Below, in pieces: positions 8,236-17,483 of a DNA stretch of 64,000 bases. The number at the start of each line of letters is the position of its first letter. Within the stretch, counting starts at the first letter, position 1. The position numbers and the translations under genes were made by a program. The DNA is from Phycisphaerales bacterium. GTDB lineage: Bacteria; Planctomycetota; Phycisphaerae; UBA1845. The stretch covers positions 62,001-126,000 of the forward strand of contig JADZBE010000010.1 of assembly GCA_020852275.1 (NCBI GenBank), read 5' to 3'. Below the pieces are notes generated by a model. That model searched no databases and was not told the origin of the DNA. It was given only the letters and a program-made list of their open reading frames with translations.

Positions 8236-9345
8236 TCAACCGGCGGGACCTGCGCGGGAAGCTCCTGAACTGCCCGGCGCGGCGCGATCGGAATAGAACG
8301 CGGAGAGAATCGCCTCGGTCGCAAGCTGGTGCGCCCGCGCGCTGGGGTGGGCGTCCTGCGAACTGACCACCAGCGAAGGGGTTGGGTTCCTGGTGAGCGT
8401 CGATCGGAGATCGAGCACGTCGAGATTCCGCGACGCGGCCCATTCCACGTGCTGCCGCGCGATCTGCTCCGCGTTGAATCGCTCGCCCCCCGTGCGAAGA
8501 AATGGAAACAACACCACGCGGAACGTCACCCCATGCGCGCGACACGCCTCCGCCAGCGCCGTCAGCCGAGACTGCTGCCGCTCCCAGATCGCGGCATCCG
8601 CGTATCCGTCCGCCAGCCAGTCGTGGAAGCCCCGCACGGTCGGAACGCGCGGCAGGTAGAGAAAGTAGTACATCCACTCGCCCAGCGCCGACCCGTCGGT
8701 GTTGAACCAGCGGCAGCGCGGCGGGCGCTTCGGGTCGAAGTCGCCTCGCGCCGGCAGCAGCCGCTCGATATCGTTGGGCACGTGGATCAGCACCACCTCG
8801 TCCACGCGGTAGCCGTCGAGCAGCGCCGAAAGCGGCCCAAGCTGATCGCCCGTGTCCCAGCCGGGCTGCGCGAGGGTGATGGACTCGACGGGTCGACCCT
8901 GCCGCGTGGACAGCGCCGCGACGACTCGTTCGCTGAGCCGATCCTCGACCCGCTCCACGCCCCAGCCGTAGAGGAAGGAATCCCCAACGAACGCGATGCG
9001 ATACACGTTGGCCGGCGGGCGCGGCAGCCATTCCCGGTCACGGCAGCCCCACGAATTGAGAGACACGTATCGCTCGAACCAGCGTCGCGCGGAGAGCGTG
9101 ACGCCGAAGGAATCCGTGCCGACGCGGACGAAGCGGCAGTACGTCTCGCCGATCCAGAACACGCCGCCCAGCAGCGTCAGGAACATCAGCGCGTTGCCCA
9201 GCGCCCATCCCCATCGAGGATGCCGCGCCCGCGGAAACAGCTTGAAGAACGCGTACGTCAGCGCGGGCAGTGTCGCGGCCACGAATGACCAGAGCAGATA
9301 ATCCGCGATGTAGCCGAATCGTCCGGCGGTCAGCCAATCCCACAT
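8236..9345 (-). CDS. Membrane-anchored SGNH/GDSL-family protein
   Basis: 369 residues. Two membrane segments lie at the N-terminus (about 15-35 and 48-68). The SGNH fold then starts at RIAFVGDSFLYGWGV with the nucleophile Ser in GDS. PNDI matches the block with the catalytic Asn, and DAHPSARAH matches the DxxH block near the C-terminus. Such proteins hydrolyse or transfer acyl groups on lipids or polysaccharides; membrane anchoring suggests an outer-face substrate. It resembles the SGNH protein at 19268 only in fold. No operon partner is seen. Confidence 0.8.
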   Translation of the reverse strand: MWDWLTAGRFGYIADYLLWSFVAATLPALTYAFFKLFPRARHPRWGWALGNALMFLTLLGGVFWIGETYCRFVRVGTDSFGVTLSARRWFERYVSLNSWGCRDREWLPRPPANVYRIAFVGDSFLYGWGVERVEDRLSERVVAALSTRQGRPVESITLAQPGWDTGDQLGPLSALLDGYRVDEVVLIHVPNDIERLLPARGDFDPKRPPRCRWFNTDGSALGEWMYYFLYLPRVPTVRGFHDWLADGYADAAIWERQQSRLTALAEACRAHGVTFRVVLFPFLRTGGERFNAEQIARQHVEWAASRNLDVLDLRSTLTRNPTPSLVVSSQDAHPSARAHQLATEAILSAFYSDRAAPGSSGASRAGPAG

Positions 9346-9389
9346 GCTCGCTGCTTCCTGTTCCGCTTACGCGGGTCCGATCTCCCTTT

Positions 9390-9413
9390 CCGAACCCGAA
9401 GCGCCAGCGAGGA
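9390..9413. repeat. Repeat family S (AACCCGAAGCGCnAGCGAGG)
   Basis: Single unit reading CCGAACCCGAAGCGCCAGCG. Related units occur as inverted pairs at 31350-31432 and 37558-37655. Confidence 0.75.
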
Positions 9414-9595
9414 CCGGGCAGCCCGTGGCAAACTCCGGATCACATGTTTCGGCACATGCTCTTCCCGGGAAAAGCACGTCCCGGAGGTCCGTGCCACCCC
9501 GCCTGCACGGAAATGACGAGACGGTGTTCTTACCCGCGCGGGAGTGACGCTCATTGCCCTTCACCCCGGGCTGGCAGCGCGATCCCTGAACGCGC

Positions 9596-10483
9596 TCATT
9601 CGATCCGTTCCAGCGACAGGTCCATCGCCGGCGCCGAGTGCGTCAGCGCTCCGACGGAAATCCGCTCCACGCCCGTTTCCGCAATCGCACGGACGGTCTG
9701 AAGATTCACGCCGCCCGATGCCTCCAGCTCGACTTTGCCCTTCAGGCCCCAATCATCGCGCAGCCGCACGGCCTCTGCGAGTTCCCCGATCCTGAAATTG
9801 TCCAGCAGCACGACGTGAATGCCCACGACCTTCAGCAGCTCCTGTGCCTGCGCGAAGTCCTGGGCCTCGACCTCGACGAACACCGGCGGCTGCGTCAGCG
9901 CGCCGAGCCGGTTGAGCATCCCGAACACCTCGCCCGCGAGCCGCGCCGTGGGGATGCCCGCCAGGTGGTTGTCCTTCAGCAGCACGGCGTCGTACAGACC
10001 GCTGCGGTGGCTGCACCCGCCCCCGCAGCGCACGGCGTGCTTCTCGATCAGCCGCCACCCCGGCGTGGTCTTGCGCGTATCGAGGATTCGCGCCCGCGTG
10101 CCCGCCACGGCGTCACAGTATTTCCGCGTCAGCGTCGCAACGCCGGACAGCCGCTGGAGGAAGTTGAGCATCACGCGCTCCGCCGCGAGCAGGCTGTTCA
10201 ACGGACCGCTCAGCAGGGCGAGGCGCGCCGACGGGAGCTTCACCGCCGAGCCATCGTACCCTTGCATCGTCCACTCGATGCCCAGTCGCTTGTCATAGGC
10301 GGCAAGGACGGCCTCGGCGACCGCGCGCCCGGCGAACACGCCCGGCTGCTTGGCAACCAGCTCGAAGCGCGACGGTCGATCGGGAGAATCGAGCAAGGCC
10401 GTGGTCACGTCGCCGTCGCCGAGGTCTTCGCGCCGCGCCGCGTCGATCAGCTCGTGCATCGCCTTGTCCAGGACCAGTTCCAT
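9596..10483 (-). CDS. nadC: Nicotinate-nucleotide pyrophosphorylase (carboxylating)
   Basis: Makes nicotinate mononucleotide, CO2 and pyrophosphate from quinolinate and PRPP, in NAD synthesis. The 295-residue product has the family's normal length. Diagnostic segments are REDLGDGDVTT, LNFLQRLSGVATLT, the substrate-binding DTRKTTPGWRLIEKHAV followed by RCGGGCSHR, AVLLKDNH, VEVEAQD, and ELEASGGVNLQTVRAIAETGVERISVGALTHS. The frame runs 22 codons further upstream, but MELVLDKAMHELI at 10483 matches known starts. nadA and nadB are not in the window. Confidence 0.95.
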   Translation of the reverse strand: MELVLDKAMHELIDAARREDLGDGDVTTALLDSPDRPSRFELVAKQPGVFAGRAVAEAVLAAYDKRLGIEWTMQGYDGSAVKLPSARLALLSGPLNSLLAAERVMLNFLQRLSGVATLTRKYCDAVAGTRARILDTRKTTPGWRLIEKHAVRCGGGCSHRSGLYDAVLLKDNHLAGIPTARLAGEVFGMLNRLGALTQPPVFVEVEAQDFAQAQELLKVVGIHVVLLDNFRIGELAEAVRLRDDWGLKGKVELEASGGVNLQTVRAIAETGVERISVGALTHSAPAMDLSLERIE

Positions 10484-10553
10484 GATGCGATGCGCCCCGG
10501 CCGCGTCAACCACCGAGCGGCACGCATGACAGTGCGTTGCGAAGAGCAACGCC

Positions 10554-10610
10554 CGTCATTCCCGCGCAGGCAAAAACACAGCCTCGTCATTCCCGCGCAG
10601 GCGGAAATCC
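10554..10610. repeat. Two family R repeats
   Basis: Two copies, 10554-10571 (truncated) and 10585-10610 (nearly full: CGTCATTCCCGCGCAGGCGG), lie in the 223-base gap upstream of nadC. Confidence 0.8.
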
Positions 10611-10706
10611 AGCGGCCCGGCGAGTCGCTCCGTATCCATCCCTGCGCCTGGACCCCCGCCGGCGCGGGGGAGACGGAAAAAAAGCACGCGAACCGGAGAT
10701 GCGCGC

Positions 10707-12527
10707 CTACTCCTCCGACTCCGGCCGGCCCGCATTGTCATCCGGGCCGAACATCTCGGCGAGATTCGCCTCCTCCAGGTCAAACTGCGCGTCGATGCTG
10801 GCGCTGCTGCACAGCGTGTAAAGCGCGTGGACAACCGTGGTGTAGTCCAGCCCCAATCCGGTCACGTTGCCGCGGACCTCGGCCGCGTCCTCGCCGAGCA
10901 GCGTGATCAGCGGCGTTACGTCGGGCTTCGCAAGGATGGGCGGGGACGTGTGACCGCTCGCGGGGACCGTGCGCAGCAGCGTCAACTGATCGGTCTGCGA
11001 TTCGGCGTTGATGAGCAGGACGCCATCGGGCGAGCGGTAGAAGACGGGCGTGCGGCAGTGAAGGGCGTCGCCGATGACCGCGATGCGCCGCTCGCCGGAG
11101 CGGCGGGCGTGGATGATCGGCGGCTGCGAACTGCCGACGACGTCCAGGACGAAGTTGTCGCCGCCCACGATGGAGCGGTCCAGCGCTGGGTCGCCGCGCC
11201 GCGCAAGCTCCTCGTAGGCCTCGATGCGCACGCGCGGGTCCGGATCGTCCAGCAGCTTGCGCAGCGGCGTGGCGGCGTCGCGGACTTTCCCGGCCGCCCC
11301 GAGCGCGCGAATCGCTTGGAAGCGGAACGGGCTGTCCTTGTCGCCCGCAAGCCGGGCGAGCGGCTGAACGGCCACGTCGTCGCCCAGGCGCAGGCCCGCG
11401 GCGGCGGCGTGAAACGAGACGTAATCCTGCTTGTGAGCGTACAGCGGCGTGAGGAACGGCAGCGACGCGTCGCCGATGGCCTCGAACGCCAGCGCGATCG
11501 CCACGTGCGGCGCGCCCGGCTGGACCATTTCCTGCGCCAGCTCCGCGCTGCGCTGGGCGGGGAAGCCGTCCTGGTTGGGCAGGTAGAGATGCTGGACGAG
11601 GAGCAGAAAGTGCGTCGCGTCGTCCTTGAACTCCTCGGGGATGGTCAGTTGCACGAACGCGGGGGCGATGGCGTCGGCGACCTTGCCCTTCTTCGAGAAC
11701 TTGGTGTTGATGCGGTCCTCGATCTGCATGGCCACGCTCGGCGACGGCTCCGTCAGCACGAGCCGAAGGCGCCGGCTCTCGGTGACGACGCCCCCGCCGA
11801 GGATCATGCCTTGCTTCGGATTGCTCTCCGTGGCCGCGCCTTCGTCGCGGGTGAACGGGTTCATGAACACCGGGCCCGCGCTGAAGGCGAGGGTGCGCCC
11901 GGAGAGCATGATAGCATCCGTCGAATCGTCCTGAACGCGGACGCCGTATTCGAGCTCGCTGGTGAAGAGCCGCCCGCCGCGAAGCGACGTGGTCTCCGTT
12001 TCAGGCAGCGCGCTGACGAACACGTCGAAGTGTGTGCCCTCCGCGGCGGCGCCCGGGATCACGCCCTCGACCAGCACCACGGCCGTGTCCGCGTCGCGGA
12101 TGAGTTGCTCCGGCGTGAGGCTGACGTTGCTGACGCGCGTGGACTTCAGCGGGTAGCGCTTCTCAATCTGCTGCACCAGCCGGTTGAGGACGTGCGGCGG
12201 GCAGTCCGTGCTGCCGTTCTTTCCCAGACCGACCACCAGCCCGTACCCGCGCACCTTCATCGGCGCCAGTCCCTGAAAGGTCGCGCGCTCGCCGATCGTG
12301 TCGCGGTAGCTCGCGGACGAGGCCGCCGCCGTCTTGCGCGGGTCCACGCCGAGCGCGTGCTTGCGATAGTCCTCCGTCTCCCATGTGCAGGATGCGAAGA
12401 AGAGGCAGCCGCACAAAGCCGCAGACAGGAGCGCGCCGCGGCGCAAACGCGACCCTGAGGCCGCGCGCACCCTGATGCGGGCAGGCGGAAGCGACGTCCC
12501 GGCGCGGTCGTCAAGCTGTTTCAACAT
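10707..12527 (-). CDS. FlgI-like lipoprotein with HEAT-type repeats
   Basis: 606 residues from the ATG at 12527 (a TTG at 12596 is in frame but less likely). A lipobox FFASC follows a hydrophobic segment. Residues about 75-330 resemble flagellar P-ring protein FlgI: VRGYGLVVGLGKNGST, NVSLTPEQLIRDADTAVVLV, GTHFDVFVSALPETETTSLR followed by GGRLFTSEL. After this come HEAT-like helices (PFRFQAIRALGAAGKVRDAA; DPDPRVRIEAYEELARRGDP) and a beta-rich, acidic C-terminus. No other flagellar gene is present, and true FlgI is neither lipidated nor this long, so the domain probably serves another envelope structure (inference). Confidence 0.75.
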   Translation of the reverse strand: MLKQLDDRAGTSLPPARIRVRAASGSRLRRGALLSAALCGCLFFASCTWETEDYRKHALGVDPRKTAAASSASYRDTIGERATFQGLAPMKVRGYGLVVGLGKNGSTDCPPHVLNRLVQQIEKRYPLKSTRVSNVSLTPEQLIRDADTAVVLVEGVIPGAAAEGTHFDVFVSALPETETTSLRGGRLFTSELEYGVRVQDDSTDAIMLSGRTLAFSAGPVFMNPFTRDEGAATESNPKQGMILGGGVVTESRRLRLVLTEPSPSVAMQIEDRINTKFSKKGKVADAIAPAFVQLTIPEEFKDDATHFLLLVQHLYLPNQDGFPAQRSAELAQEMVQPGAPHVAIALAFEAIGDASLPFLTPLYAHKQDYVSFHAAAAGLRLGDDVAVQPLARLAGDKDSPFRFQAIRALGAAGKVRDAATPLRKLLDDPDPRVRIEAYEELARRGDPALDRSIVGGDNFVLDVVGSSQPPIIHARRSGERRIAVIGDALHCRTPVFYRSPDGVLLINAESQTDQLTLLRTVPASGHTSPPILAKPDVTPLITLLGEDAAEVRGNVTGLGLDYTTVVHALYTLCSSASIDAQFDLEEANLAEMFGPDDNAGRPESEE

Positions 12528-12870
12528 GCCACGTGTTCCCGAAGTCTGATGGTGAAAGAAACCCAAGTTCGACCGGGAATGGATGGATAATCCCAAGTGG
12601 ATAAGGGTAGCGTTGAGGGGCGGGCGCGGTCAAGTTGGCGCGCAGCCTCGGCGCGCTTGTCATCAGGACCATGGCGTCCTGGACGTGACGCGAACCATGA
12701 GCGAGCGCCATGGCACCGCCGGGTGGCACGGGTCCGCTGCTGCGGACCCGTGCCAGACGGTGAACGGTCCCCCCCAATCCATCACGGCCTGACGAGCGCG
12801 CCAGACCGGGCCGGCGGAGCGTACCACCGGTCGGTGATGAGATACGCTCGGTGCGCCCTGGCGTTCCTCG
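12528..12870. other. Intergenic region with family P palindrome
   Basis: 343 bases between the end of the M28 peptidase gene and the start of the FlgI-like gene. Apart from the palindrome at 12725-12754, nothing was recognised. Confidence 0.5.
12725..12754. repeat. Palindromic repeat, family P, longest copy
   Basis: GGCACGGGTCCGC (12725-12737) and GCGGACCCGTGCC (12742-12754) are perfect 13-bp arms around TGCT. Confidence 0.9.
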
Positions 12871-14001
12871 CTACGGACAGGTTGTCGTCAACGGCGAGAC
12901 GCACGCGGGCGGGTCGAGGACCGCGACCTCGTGCGGGCCGTTGTAGCAGCAGACGGCCAGCTTGGCGCGGCGGTCGATGATCACCGCGTCGAACGGCTGC
13001 GAGCCGTCGATCTCGAACGTGATCGTCTGCCCGTTGTTCTCGGGGGTGCGCATCACGACCTTGGCTTTGATGACGCCGGCGTTGTTGCACCGAACCACGA
13101 ACTTCTTCATGTTGCTGCAGCGCGTATCGCTGCCGGGCAGCCCGGCCTGCTCGGCGAGCCAGCCGATCGCGCCGCGCAGCATCATGGCGGCATAGTCGTA
13201 GTCGATGTAGTTGCTCGTATCGACCGAGTCACACGCGCTGTGGTAGCAGGGATTGCTGCCCCATTCCTCAATCAGCAGGCAAGCCGGTTTTCCGCGCCAC
13301 TCGAACGGAGCGTGATCGCTGGCATCGAACGCCCCTCCCACGATGGGCGTAAGCCCGCCGCTGTATTGGACGATCGCGCCGGCAAGCGCGGTCTTGACGA
13401 AGTTCGATGCTCCGCTGCCGTAGATGTTGCAGGTCATCGTTCCGGAGTTGTAGGCGATCATGTCCAGCGAGATCATGCCGCGGATGTCGTCGGTGCGATG
13501 CTCCCATGAGTAGGCGTCGCTGCCGATCAGACCCTGCTCCTCGCGGTCGAAGGCGATGAAGATGATCGTGGACTCGAAGTCGTACTGCGAGGCGATCCGC
13601 GCGATCTCCATGACGCCCGCAGTCCCGGAGCCGTTGTCGTCGGCGCCGGGGTTGTCCACGGAGTCGTAGTGCGCGCCGATGATGTACTGCACGTCGGGCG
13701 TAAGCGTGCCTTCATGCACGCCGACGACGTTGTAGTACGTCCGCCCGCTGTAGGTGAACGGGTGCAGATACGTCTCCAGCCCGAAGCTGGTGAACGTGTC
13801 GCGGATGTTGGCGCGGGCGAGGTCGTGCTCGGCGCCGAATCCGCGGTTGTCGCCGTTGTGCGTGTACAGCAGGTCGTCGAGGTAATGGCGATAACTGTCC
13901 GCGTCGATCTGCTCGACAAGCTCGACAGGCCCGGACTGGGCCATCGCGGGGATGGCGGCAGGCAGCAGGGCGAAGATCCCAATAAATAAGCAACGTCTCA
14001 T
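12871..14001 (-). CDS. Secreted M28-family metallopeptidase with the shared C-terminal module
   Basis: 376 residues with a clear signal peptide (MRRCLFIGIFALLPAAIPAMA, cleavage near AMA-Q). The start is preceded by GAGGAGG. The peptidase domain carries the two-zinc ligands of family M28: His and Asp in IIGAHYDSVDNPGADDNGSG, the catalytic and ligand Glu pair in DREEQGLIGSD, Asp in SLDMIAYN, and the last His in YHSACDSVDT. It is probably an aminopeptidase acting outside the cell. From Cys295 to the end (DNA 12874-13119) is the 82-residue module shared with the genes at 1470, 50185 and 57245: Cys-x9-Cys, FEIDGSQ, HEVAV, final TTCP. It is a single-gene unit. Confidence 0.92.
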   Translation of the reverse strand: MRRCLFIGIFALLPAAIPAMAQSGPVELVEQIDADSYRHYLDDLLYTHNGDNRGFGAEHDLARANIRDTFTSFGLETYLHPFTYSGRTYYNVVGVHEGTLTPDVQYIIGAHYDSVDNPGADDNGSGTAGVMEIARIASQYDFESTIIFIAFDREEQGLIGSDAYSWEHRTDDIRGMISLDMIAYNSGTMTCNIYGSGASNFVKTALAGAIVQYSGGLTPIVGGAFDASDHAPFEWRGKPACLLIEEWGSNPCYHSACDSVDTSNYIDYDYAAMMLRGAIGWLAEQAGLPGSDTRCSNMKKFVVRCNNAGVIKAKVVMRTPENNGQTITFEIDGSQPFDAVIIDRRAKLAVCCYNGPHEVAVLDPPACVSPLTTTCP

Positions 14002-14438
14002 GGCCGGTTCCTCCTCAGGAAGGGTTCCACCTCGCCGCGCCCCTCACGCCGAGGCGCGCAGCCTGTCTCCTCCTCCGGCCCGCGGACGTCAGATTCCCGG
14101 CAACAGGCTGCATGATCGATGCCAAAGGAACTGCGCCCCTGCAGAATCCAAGGTTCAAGTGCCACAAGCCCCGTGGTCGGATGCGCCACGTCGCCTCACT
14201 TGCGCTCAGTGGGTTGCGGCGCCCATGAAGGGGCTTGCGGCCGGCATCAAACCTGGGTGTGACGGACGCCCGCCGTGCAACAGGATTTGGAAAGCGATTC
14301 TCAGGATCGGGAATGGAGCCTTGCCTTCGCGTGGTGAAAGGGGAAACCCGGCATTCACGCGCAAGCGGGAATCCAGCCTGCAGCCCGCGAAGAGGCAATA
14401 GCCCCGCGGCTCTACGCTACGACTCACTCCCGCACGAC
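14002..14438. other. Intergenic region with family R repeat
   Basis: 437 bases. One diverged family R copy at 14351-14375 (GCATTCACGCGCAAGCGGGA); otherwise no gene or signal seen beyond the ribosome site of the M28 gene. Confidence 0.5.
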
Positions 14439-16652
14439 CTATTCCCCCGCCGGGCGTCCGCCCTTGCCGGGGTCGCACGCGCCCAGCCAGCCGTTCGGCT
14501 CGCGAAGGATCAGTTGCACCATCGCGCCGCGGTGCTCGTCGCTGATGGTGTGCCCTCTCGCCTTGAGCATCTCGATCAGCGCGGGCGGTGCGGCACGATC
14601 GAAGAACACCTCGTCGGGCTGCCACTGGTGATGCAGGCGCGGGGCGGTCATGGCCTCCTGCGGCGGCAATCCATAATCCAGCAGGTTGACCATGACGTTG
14701 AGCACCCCGCTGATGATGCGCGGGCCGCCGGAAGCGCCGAGGGCGAGCACCGGACGGTCGTCCTTCAGCACGATCGTCGGGCACATGCTCGACAGCGGGC
14801 GCTTGCCCGGCTCGACGCGGTTACGGTCGGACTGCACCAGTCCGAAGGCGTTCGCTCCGCCCGGCTGCGTCGCGAAGTCATCCATCTGGTTGTTGAGCAC
14901 CACGCCCCACTCGTCCACCGCAGCCAGTGAGCCGAACGACGTGTTGATCGTCTCCGTGCTGACGACGACCGTGCCCGCGGCGTCCGCAATGCAGAAGTGG
15001 CTGGTGCCTTTGTCCTCGGGAAGCTGCGGCAGGATGGGGGTCTCGGTCCGCGGCGCGTCCGGCGTCTTGATCGGCGGCACATCGGGCGTCTCCATCTGCG
15101 GCGAGCCATACGTCTCGATGGGCAGCGTGCCCGGCAGCGACTTCTGAATGCGGATGGCGAACTTGCGGACGTAGGCCTTGGACGTGAGCTGCTCGACGGG
15201 AACGCTCGAAAAATCCGTGTCCGCCAGGTAGCGCGAGCGGTCCGCGAAGGCGTGTTTCATCGCTTCGATGAGCAGGTGCGGGCCGGGGCGCACGTCGTTG
15301 TCGCGCAGATCGGGCATGGGGAAGATTTCGAGGATGTGAAGCGCTTCGAGCAGCGCGACGCCGCCCGACGAGGGGGGGGGCATGGCAATGACGGTGAAGT
15401 CTCGATACGTGCCGACCAGCGGCGTGCGATCCTTGACGGCGTATCCCGCAAGGTCGGCCGCGGTCATGACGCCGCCGGTCCGCATGTGCTGCCCAAGCGC
15501 CTGCGCGAACTCGCCTTTGTAGAAGAAGTCGCCGCCCTGCTCGGCGAGGCGCTTCAGAAACCGGGCAAGCTCCGGCTGCTTGAGCACGTGCCCGACGGGC
15601 ATCGGCGTGCCGCCTCCGAGAAAAGTCCGATAGACGAAGGCGCATCGCTCCTTCAACGATGGATTGGCTTCGTATTCCTTCAGAGCTTCCTTCGCCGCCG
15701 CGGCATACGCTTCGTCGATCGCAAACCCCTCTTCCGCCAGGCGGATCGCCGGCGCCAGCACGCGCGACAGCGGCAGCGTGCCCCAGCGCTTCAGCGCCTC
15801 GCATCGCCCGGCCACCAGCCCAGGCACGCCCGCGGCGAGCAGCCCATTGCGGCTCGCGTCCTTGGGCGGCGTCGCGGCGCCCTCGCGCGCGAGAAACATG
15901 TCGGGCGAGGACGCTGCCGGCGCGACTTCACGAAAGTCCAGCGCGACGGTCCTCCCGTCGGCGAAACGCGCGAGCATGAACCCGCCGCCGCCCACGCCCG
16001 TGCTCTCCGGACGCACCACGGCGAGCGCGAACGAGACGGCCGCTGCGGCGTCGAAAGCGTTGCCGCCCGCGCGGAGGATCTCCAGACCGGCCTGCGAAGC
16101 GTGAGCCGAGTCCGCTGCCACCATCATGCGGCGTCCGCGCGCGATCCAGTCCGGGGCCGGCGCGGCGCTGCTCGCGCCGTCCGCAGCCGCAACCGCCCCC
16201 GCGTGAGGCACACCGGCGGCGCGATGCAGAAACTCCGTAAGCGCCCCGGGCTCCTGCACGCCGACCGTCCGCGCCAGCACCACACCCGCGGCATCCGTCA
16301 CGACGAACGTGGGGAAGCTGTCCACGCCGTACTGGGCGGCGGCAGCCTTGTTCTCCAGAGGGTCCACTCGGACGGGCACGAAGGACGCCAGCGCGCATCG
16401 AACCGCCCGGTCGCCCAGCACGCCTTCCATCTTCCGGCAGCCGCCGCAACGCGGGGTGGTGAAGGCAACAAACACGCGGCGCTGCCCGGTCGAGGCCTCG
16501 CGCTGCGCGGCAGGGAGATCGTCGCCCCAGGTCACCGCCGCGTCAGAGGATCGCGCCGTCAGGAACAGCGCGCCCCCGCCAATAAGCAGCGCGCCCCCAA
16601 GCAGCACGCCGGCGAACACGCCCCATCGAGCCTGTCCCGATCTACGCGGCAT
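14439..16652 (-). CDS. Thioredoxin-like domain fused to gamma-glutamyltransferase
   Basis: 737 residues from the ATG at 16652 (an in-frame ATG at 16682 is also possible). A membrane anchor lies at about residues 10-32. Next comes a thioredoxin-like domain at about 40-145 with VAFTTPRCGGC (Cys69, Cys72) and the cis-Pro loop VDSFPTFVV. From about 170 the protein is a gamma-glutamyltransferase: HASQAGLEILRAGGNAFDAA, STGVGGGGFML, GTSHFCIAD with the self-processing nucleophile Thr550, LNNQMDDF, and RPLSSMCPTIV. The usual TTHYS is TSHFC here, keeping the nucleophile. It should cleave or transfer gamma-glutamyl groups, for example from glutathione, outside the cytoplasm; the CxxC domain suggests coupling to thiol chemistry (inference). 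Confidence 0.88.
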   Translation of the reverse strand: MPRRSGQARWGVFAGVLLGGALLIGGGALFLTARSSDAAVTWGDDLPAAQREASTGQRRVFVAFTTPRCGGCRKMEGVLGDRAVRCALASFVPVRVDPLENKAAAAQYGVDSFPTFVVTDAAGVVLARTVGVQEPGALTEFLHRAAGVPHAGAVAAADGASSAAPAPDWIARGRRMMVAADSAHASQAGLEILRAGGNAFDAAAAVSFALAVVRPESTGVGGGGFMLARFADGRTVALDFREVAPAASSPDMFLAREGAATPPKDASRNGLLAAGVPGLVAGRCEALKRWGTLPLSRVLAPAIRLAEEGFAIDEAYAAAAKEALKEYEANPSLKERCAFVYRTFLGGGTPMPVGHVLKQPELARFLKRLAEQGGDFFYKGEFAQALGQHMRTGGVMTAADLAGYAVKDRTPLVGTYRDFTVIAMPPPSSGGVALLEALHILEIFPMPDLRDNDVRPGPHLLIEAMKHAFADRSRYLADTDFSSVPVEQLTSKAYVRKFAIRIQKSLPGTLPIETYGSPQMETPDVPPIKTPDAPRTETPILPQLPEDKGTSHFCIADAAGTVVVSTETINTSFGSLAAVDEWGVVLNNQMDDFATQPGGANAFGLVQSDRNRVEPGKRPLSSMCPTIVLKDDRPVLALGASGGPRIISGVLNVMVNLLDYGLPPQEAMTAPRLHHQWQPDEVFFDRAAPPALIEMLKARGHTISDEHRGAMVQLILREPNGWLGACDPGKGGRPAGE

Positions 16653-16883
16653 GGATTTCGCCTTCACCCAAGAAAGCCCCATCCGCTTAACTGTATGAAC
16701 GCCCGCCTGATTCCGCCAATCCGGCCTGTCGCCAGGGGACGCGGTGGCCCCGGGATGTGTGTGCCATCGCAGGCGAGCGTCTATGGAACCAGGCCTGGAT
16801 CGCCGGGGCCGGACAATCGTCCGCGCAAGCTGCGGTGCGCCTGGGGATCAGAACAGGGGCGCAGCTCGCGATGCGCGGGTGCA

Positions 16884-17483
16884 TCAAAGCAGGGGCTGAA
16901 ACGCGGCGCGAACGGCCGCGAGGTCCAGCACAAAGCCGGTCACCGCTTCGCTCGTGAAGGCATCGCCCTGAACGGGGATATCGACGAATCGACCGTCAAC
17001 CAGCCGAAAGAAAGTGAACGCTTCGAGCTGTGGCTCGATGATCCAATATTCACGCACGCCGTGGCGCTCGTAGTCCGCCTTCTTCGTTTCCCGGTCGAAG
17101 CGGCGCGATTCGGGCGACACGACTTCGACCACAAGGTCCGGCGCCGTCCGGATGCGCCGCCAGTTCGCGCGAACCAACTCCGTTCGCAGGAACACAAGCT
17201 CCGGGCGATAAACGAGTCCGGGGGAAAGGTGAATGTCCGTCTCACGGTAAACCGCGCCGACCCGGTGACCCCGAAGGAAGGTCTTGAGTTGAAAGAGGAT
17301 TTCGTCCGCGACTTGCTGATGCCCCGGCGTCGGACTTGGGGACCTGATCGTCACTCCGTCCACCAGTTCGTACTTGAATCCGTCGTCTTCCAGCGAGAAG
17401 AACTCGTCGGCGGACATGCGCAGCCCCACATGGGCCGGCGCGCGAAGGACAGGATCAAGCGTAGATGCCGCGGTCGTGGGCAT
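16884..17483 (-). CDS. Uma2-family protein (DUF820, PD-(D/E)XK fold)
   Basis: 199 residues from the ATG at 17483. It follows the Uma2 pattern: MSADEFFSLEDDGFKYELVDG, HQQVADEILFQLKTFL, then RPELVFL, the core PDLVVEVVSPESRRFDRETK with Asp, Glu and Lys positions of a nuclease fold, and YERHGVREYWIIEP. These proteins are abundant in planctomycetes and cyanobacteria; the activity is unproven. The frame continues 30 codons upstream, but without a typical N-terminus. Confidence 0.9.
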   Translation of the reverse strand: MPTTAASTLDPVLRAPAHVGLRMSADEFFSLEDDGFKYELVDGVTIRSPSPTPGHQQVADEILFQLKTFLRGHRVGAVYRETDIHLSPGLVYRPELVFLRTELVRANWRRIRTAPDLVVEVVSPESRRFDRETKKADYERHGVREYWIIEPQLEAFTFFRLVDGRFVDIPVQGDAFTSEAVTGFVLDLAAVRAAFQPLL

